From Actinostola sp. cb2023 (taxonomy: Eukaryota > Cnidaria > Anthozoa > Actiniaria > Actinostolidae), in NCBI GenBank assembly GCA_033675265.1, contig JAUJYZ010000775.1, positions 242,501-306,500 on the forward strand: DNA of 64,000 nucleotides. The letters are read 5' to 3'. A program made the translations under genes and the position numbers. The notes beneath the pieces are model-generated. The model was not told the origin of the DNA, did not search any database, and saw only the letters and a list, made by a program, of their open reading frames with translations. Below are positions 27,017-35,062 of this stretch, piece after piece. Positions within the stretch are counted from its first letter, which is position 1; the number at the start of each line of letters is the position of its first letter.

Positions 27017-27052
<36 letters not shown>

Positions 27053-30000
27053 GGCGCGTTTTGATTGGCTCCCGTAACTCGAAATATCCTTGGCTATTCA
27101 CTGTTTTGGGACGAGATTCAAAATGGCGTCTCGTCTCGCTACAGCTACAGCTACATTTTTTATCCAACTGATTTGGTAAATACTAAAACAATTATCGGGG
27201 AATAATTGTTCATTAAATGATATAGAGTCGTTTTCGCATGAGTGGGAAGTAGTTACGGTACGGTTCCTGCCGTGCGGTGACGGTACCGTGCCGTGATCGT
27301 GCCGTATCCAAGCATTCTGATTGGTTGAGAAATGATTTTGCGCACTGTGATTGGTTGAATAGATGTCTTCGATTCCGTACCTCCGTGCCGTAGGTTTCCC
27401 ACTCATACGAATCATCAATGCTGAATACAACTAAAAGTACACTGAACATAACGAATTACTTAATTATAATCATTACAAATTGGAAGGGCATGAATTGTTC
27501 ATAATTTAGGGTGACGATCATAAACGCTCTGTCACCCAGAGCCTTTTTGCTTTCTGGTACAGATAATGAGTAATGAGGGTTTATCACATAATTTCAAAAC
27601 TCATAGGACAAAACAATGATTATCATAGCTGGAAAGAGCTCGTTGAAATTAGTAAAAATGTGAAGTTTGGAAAAGATCACTCCACAAATTACGAAGATAT
27701 GAATTTTCAAAAATCGAAATTTTGTATGAAAACCTTTGTTGGAGGCAAGAGTTGCCTCCAAGCGTAATTTCCAAAGGTTTTCATATAAAATTTCGATTTT
27801 TGAAAATTCATATCTTCGCAATTTGTGAATAGATCTTTTCCAAACTTCACATTTTTACTAATTTCCACGAGCTCTTTCCAGCTATGATAATCATGTTTTG
27901 TCCTATGAGTTTTGAAATTACATGATAAACCCTCATTCCTCAAAACACATTGGGTTGTAGCAGTACTTGTAATCTAGTAATCTGTTTGTAGTACATTTAA
28001 ATAAGCCATTGATCCATTCATCTGATGTACATGTACAAATTGTTGTATTTATCCTTGACGGTGATGACCAGATTTCTAGTTACAGCTGGTTCAGCTAATT
28101 ACTCCACAGTAGACAACAATGGTACAATCAAGTCTCCTTGTGACTTCACTCAGGTCAGTATATACTATATGTAACTGGTGCCATATGTCATCATGTACAT
28201 GTACAGTCATTTGCAAAAAATTCTGGCCGCTACGAAATATCAATATATCGATATATCGGGTGCATTATGGGTAATTAAATAATCGAAAATTCCCCTTAAA
28301 GCGGGTTAACGGCAGCAAGTTGGTAGAAATACTTAGTATAATGTTTATTTTAGTCATACGTTTGTTGTTTGTAAATTTTGCTTCATTTAATAAGTTAGGA
28401 AACTCAAAATAGTATTATTTAATTACCCATAATGCACCCGATATATTGATATATCGTGGCGGCCAGAATTTTTGCAAATGACTGTATGAGGAACCATACA
28501 TGTAACTTACAGTACGGACCGAGCAAACAAGGTTAATAAGATGTTTATTATATGGCTTCTGCATCAACAAATTTAATACACAAAAAAAAAGAAAGATTTC
28601 ATCCACTATGGTCTGTACGGGAAGTTATGGACCGTTAATTAGTTCCCTGCGCCATCTTGAAAGGTACATGTACATGTAGATGTGCCTTTGCATCGAAGCG
28701 AGACCAACAGTGACCTTGCAATGATAGAGACCTTTTTAAACACGAGGACGCACTATAAAAGGAGAGGTACATGTAGCTGTAAGGTATTAATAGTTCGTTG
28801 GATCTGTCAATCAAATATACCGAGACGTCACAGTGAGAGGATCTCAAGAACTGCAAGCTCTATAAATCAATCAAATGAACAAGAAACTGTGGAAATAAGT
28901 AGTACTAAAAACGCACATGGATAATTTTTATTGTACCATTCACTCTCACGTTTCACTTTGGTAAAAATTATGGTACTTTGAACTGGAATCGTTAGCCATT
29001 TTGAAGTCGCACGGCTCTAGCATTATTATGCTTTTATATCGTTTCTTTCGTAGGTTATCCTAAAATTTCCCCGCCAAGACATGGAACCAATGTTAGGAAC
29101 CAAGCCGAAATTACAGTGATTTGTGGAGGGAAATTATATATTCAAGTTGCCATATTTCAGCCGCTATTTAACCGATTGCTCTCAAATTTATTGATGTTCT
29201 TTCGAAATTGGGGATCTAATGTTTATAAAACAAAAAATATATTTTTATGATGTCATCACTTCGGTATTCTATTCATCAATTCATAATTAGCCTCATAAGT
29301 GTAATGATTAATTTGTGTTACATATACAGGCAGTGTCAAATAAATATGGGGTATTGAATAATGACACGACGTGCAAGTTCATCAACTTCAACGATAACAA
29401 GTAAGAATCTGTTTTATTGCTACAAAACTTTGACATGTACTACTGGTAGAGTCATTTTCATATGAGTGGGAAACCTCAGTACTGTACGAAGTTACGGTCA
29501 ACGGTACGGAATCAAAGACATCCATTCAACCAATCACAGCGCGCGAAATCATTTCTCAACCAATCAGAATGCTTGGATACCGCACGATGATGGTGCGATA
29601 CGGTCACCGCACGGCACAAACCGTAACGTAACTACTTCCCACTCATACGAAAGGGACTCTATTAGCCATTACCTAAACGAGCAGGGGACTGGGGACGAGT
29701 TTATTAGAATTAATGCAATTACTAAATTAAGTTTATGACATGAAACAGCATGTTGAAATTAGTATATGTGCAAAGTTTGATGTGATTTGAGCGAATTCTG
29801 TCGGAATTATAACTTTTGAAATTGTGTTGTCCAGCCAAAATTTTACAGTGAATGTATGGTTTGGATGGACAACGTCAAAAATTTACAGAGTTTGTATGGG
29901 AAAATAGACATCTTTGATGCCCTCTAGCATCGTCAATATTAAGCCGAAGTTCACCAAACTATCCAGACTAGCTAAGTTTGATATGCTCTCTCAGAAAATG

Positions 30001-30614
30001 ATGCCCATTTTTGCTAGTTTCTTATTGAATTAGTTTTACGGACTTGGTCCCAGTCCCCTGCTCGTTTAGGTACATGTAATGGCTAATTGTATAAGGCATT
30101 TTGTTATGTACAGCTATACATTGTAGAAAACTGGGGTATTTGCTTGGTCCCTGCAATGTCTGTTTGGCTAAATGACCCCAAATGCATGAGCAATATAGTG
30201 TAAATGCAAGTGCATAATTGAAGTACAATCATGCAAATGCATTAATAATGGAAAAGTTTCCATTCCCGTGCACTTGCATTTGTCTTTGCATTTGTATTTT
30301 GGCCGTGTGAATATGCGTTTGTGCAAGTGCATTTTGGATTAGACCACTGAACCTCAAATACATATGCATTTGCATTGCTTATAACCAGTTATTAATCCTT
30401 ATTTGTACAATAAATTGTCTGTAAATAGGAATTATTATTTTTTGTATGTTAACAAATTTACATGTTATATATCAATTTTGTATCTATTTGTAAATAAGTT
30501 GAACATTTGTGGTACAAAATAAACTATTTATGTATGTATGTTAACGTTTATCTCTCTATTCCCTCATGTGTTGTGGGTGGTGCCCAGGTGCTGCAAGTGT
30601 ACCCTACTTACAAT

Positions 30615-30655
<41 letters not shown>

Positions 30656-33600
30656 GTAGTCATATATTCCGTATGCAAGTACTTACAATCATTGTTGTTG
30701 TTGTTGTTTGTAGTCATATATTCCGTATGCAAGTACTTACAATCATTGTTGTTGTTGTTGTTTGTAGTCATATATTCCGTATGCAAGTACTTACAATCAT
30801 TGTTGTTGTTGTTGTTTGTAGTCATATATTCTGTATGCAAGTACTTACAATCATTGTTGTTGTTGTTGTTTGTAGTCATATATTCCGTATGCAAGTACTT
30901 ACAATCATTGTTGTTGTTGTTGTTTGTAGTCATATATTCCGTATGCAAGTACTTACAATCATTGTTGTTGTTGTTGTTTGTAGTCATATATTCCGTATGC
31001 AAGTACTTACAATCATTGTTGTTGTTGTTGTTTGTAGTCATATATTCCGTATGCAAGTACTTACAATCATTGTTGTTGTTGTTGTTGTTGTTGTTTGTAG
31101 TCATATATTCCGTATGCAAGTACTTACAATCATTGTTGTTGTTGTTGTTGTTTGTAGTCATATATTCCGTATGCACGTACTTACAATCATTGTTGTTGTT
31201 GTTGTTTGTAGTCATATATTCCGTATGCAAGTACTTACAATCATTGTTGTTGTTGTTGTTTGTAGTCATATATTCCGTATGCAAGTACTTACAATCATTG
31301 TTGTTGTTGTTGTTTGTAGTCATATATTCTGTATGCAAGTACTTACAATCATTGTTGTTGTTGTTGTTTGTAGTCATATATTCCGTATGCAAATCTACCA
31401 TCTGTTTGGATGGTTTTGGATCATGAATTTCATCATAGCTCTGGGTCAGTGTGTGCTGGCTGGTGCCTTTGCTTCATATTATTGGGCATATGATAAGAAG
31501 AATGTGAGTATAACATAGAACTATCTGCTTTTAATACATGATATTATTATATTATATTGGTGATGGTGATGTTGGTGATGATCAATGATACTGATTATGA
31601 TCAATTTTGATGATGAGTGATGGTGATTATGATATATGATGATGATGATGAGTGATGATGATGATGATCGATGATGCTGTTGATCAGTGATGATGAATGA
31701 TGAGTGATGTCATTATGTAGCCTCCACCGCAGGCAACTCTAAAATACTAAAACTCTATCAGATGGGTTTCCTGTGGTGCTGCATCGAAGAGGACAGAGGG
31801 AGACTGGAGACGAGGGGAGGGGAAAAAACATAAAAAACAAAGGGATCCCAGAAGCCAGGGGTTGCATGCGGAGGAGGCTAGTCATTATGATGAGTGATGT
31901 GATTATGATGAGTGATGTCATTATGATGAGTGATGATGGTGATGGTGATGATGTTGATGATCAATGATGATGAGTGATGATCATCAATGGCGCCAAATGT
32001 CAACTGTCAACTGTTACCCTGATGATCGATGATGATGATGATCGATGATGATGATTATGATCAGTGAAAACCTCATATTTTCATTAATTTCCCTGAGGAG
32101 AACCATTATATTGTTCAGGGCCACAGGATGGCTGCCGTAGGTACTTTGTGAATATAAGTAAGAATATAGAATTATTATTTTTCAGGACGTCCCAACTTTT
32201 CCAGTGGCAGCATCATTTTACCGTACTCTAAGGTTAGTATACAGTCATTTGCAAAAATTCTGGCCGCCACGAAATATCAATATATCAATATATCGGGTGC
32301 ATTATGGGTAATTCAATAATACTATTTTGAGTTTCCTAACTTATTAAATGAAGCAAAATTTACAAACAACAAACGTAAGACTAAAATAAACATTATACTA
32401 AATATTTCTACCAGCTTTGCTGACGTTAACCCGCTTTAAGGGGAATTTTCGATTATTTAATTACCCATAATGCACCCGATATATCGATATTTCGTAGCGG
32501 CCAGAATTTTTGCAAATGACTGTACATGTATTTACTGTTTCAGTGTGATTTCAATGGACAATTTGTAAAGAAATACAAACTCTTCCTGGTATATTGTCCC
32601 ATAATAAAATGAGTAGTTATCTGCAGGTTGCCACAACAGTGCGTCCTAAGACTTCAAGAAACTCTGTCTGAGCGGCGTGCGAGTTTGAAAATGACATGTA
32701 CTTCTTTCCCCTCCCTCCCTTGTCATGTCTCTTTTCTCTCCCATCCCCCTCCCCCTGGAGTGCCTGAAGTAACGGTCACGACACCGAATCGAAGACATCT
32801 ATTCAACCAATTACAGCATGCAAAGTCATTGCTCAAGCAATCAGAATACTTGGACACAGCATGGTCACCGCACAGCACAAACCGTACCGTAACTACATCC
32901 CACTCATACGAAAACCACTCTATACCCATGATTGGCTTCCATACTGTACTTGGCTAACTGTGTTGATGTTATGATAGGTACCATACAGGTTCCTTGGCAT
33001 TTGGTTCTCTTATCATAGCTATTGTACAGCTTATCAGGGCTAGCTTGGAATACATAGACCACCAACTCAATGGTATGACAATGATTTAGTTATCGTATAT
33101 CATAGCTATTGTACAGCTTATCAGGGCTAGCTTGGAATACATAGACCACCAACTCAATGGTATGACAATGATCTAGTTATCGTATATCATAGTTATTGTA
33201 CAGCTTATCAGGGCTAGCTTGGAATACATAGACCACAAACTCAATGGTATGACAATGATCTAGTTATCGTATATCATAGCTATTGTACAGCTTATCAGGG
33301 CTAGCTTGGAATACATAGACCACAAACTCAATGGTATGACAATTATCTAGTTATCGTATATCATAGCTATTGTACAGCTTATAATAATCAGGGCTAGCTT
33401 GGAATACATAGACCACAAACTCAATGGTATGACAATGATCTAGTGATCGTATATCATAGCTATTGTACAGCTTATAATAATCAGGGCTAGCTTGGAATAC
33501 ATAGACCACAAACTCAATGGTATGACAATTATCGAATATCTTTACTAAATCTGATCTAGACGTGTTTGCTTTCAAACTGCGATAATTGTTTCTTCAGTTC

Positions 33601-35024
33601 TCTAAGTCACAAGGGTGGGCTACTGAAGTCACCTTGTTGTTCAGTAAAAACTGTCATATTTGATATGTTTGTATGACTGCACTAACAAGTATGTATTCAT
33701 TTTATGATCGACTTGTTTCAGGCTCACCTGGCCAGCAAGGGGAGATAGCAAAGTACATTATGAAGTACGTAGGGATTTTATATAAATTATGGAACTATGT
33801 TTGTCTTTTTAAAGATTAAAAAATAAAAAAATACAACGGAAAAAAGAAAAACTTGATTTGAAAAAAAAAAGAGTTCTTGGATGGTTTAGTAAAACCTAGA
33901 CTTGCCACAAATCGACCTCACTTGTAGATCCCAGATGTGCGCACTAAGCGAGCCAATGAGCAACAGAAAGAGGAAGGGCTTTTCGAAAGTCTAGCTAAGT
34001 AAAACCATCTACAGTATTTTCCATGTGGATGTAATGGATATTGTTTTTTTTTTAGATGTCTGAAGTGTTGTTTCTGGTGTCTCGAAAAGTTCCTCAAATT
34101 CCTGAACAAGAATGCTTACATCGAGGTAATTAGCTAGATGAATACTTAAATAAATAGAGGTTATTTATTAGTCGGCTATATAAGCATCTAATACGGCTGT
34201 GTATTTTTACGAGTCACTTTGGTATTATGGTGAGCCTTTAGGCGAGCCAAAATACATGACGAGTAAAAATTCACAGCCGTATTAGATGCTTAGCCGACTA
34301 ATAAGTTGTTTATTATATTTTTTGTCAAAGAAACTAGCTATTACAACAAATTACAGTGAAAACTTGGAAATCTCTGTACGAGCGCGCGCTAGCCAATGTA
34401 GAATTCTCGCACGCTGATTGGTTAATTTTCATCGCACGATTCTGCATGAATGATTGGAAAGCCAGTTTGAAGTAACTACCCAAAATACGGTCCCATATTT
34501 CGCGCGTTCTTGTGCATATTTCGTGCGTTCTTTGACAAAAAAATATAATAAATAGAGGTTATTACACGGGAAATTGTGTAATACGGCTGGATATTTTTAC
34601 GAGTCGTGCCGTATTTTGACGAGCCGTAGGCAAGTCAAAATACAAACAGACGAGTAAAAATATCCAGCCGTATTACACAACTACCCGTGTAATAAATTGT
34701 TTATTATACGACAACAAAAAACAAACGTCTTTTTCTCTTTCTTTTTATTTGCGACCGGACAAAACAAGAAACAAACTGAGCGCGCGCGCAAATTGACGTG
34801 TCCGAATTCTAAAACGTGTAATACGCTGTCATATTTGTACTCGTATTTGTACTGTAAGATTACAAGTTGTGTAATAAAGCTCTGTATTATAAGACTGAAC
34901 TGTGGAAGACCAATGGTAGTTCAGTCAATGATGACCTCACACACTTGTTGGGGTTATACACTTGTGACAACTACATTATAATCATCATCATTGTTACCAT
35001 CATTTGCCACCATATAAATATTAA

Positions 35025-35062
<38 letters not shown>

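Noticed and set aside
30538..31518. 326-codon open frame with a Val-rich repeat, plus a Leu-rich frame and an Asn-rich opposite-strand frame
   Set aside because: These are translations of a 54-bp tandem array whose length is a multiple of three. Only the last 130 nt are a real exon. The array is reported as a repeat with possible alternative acceptors.
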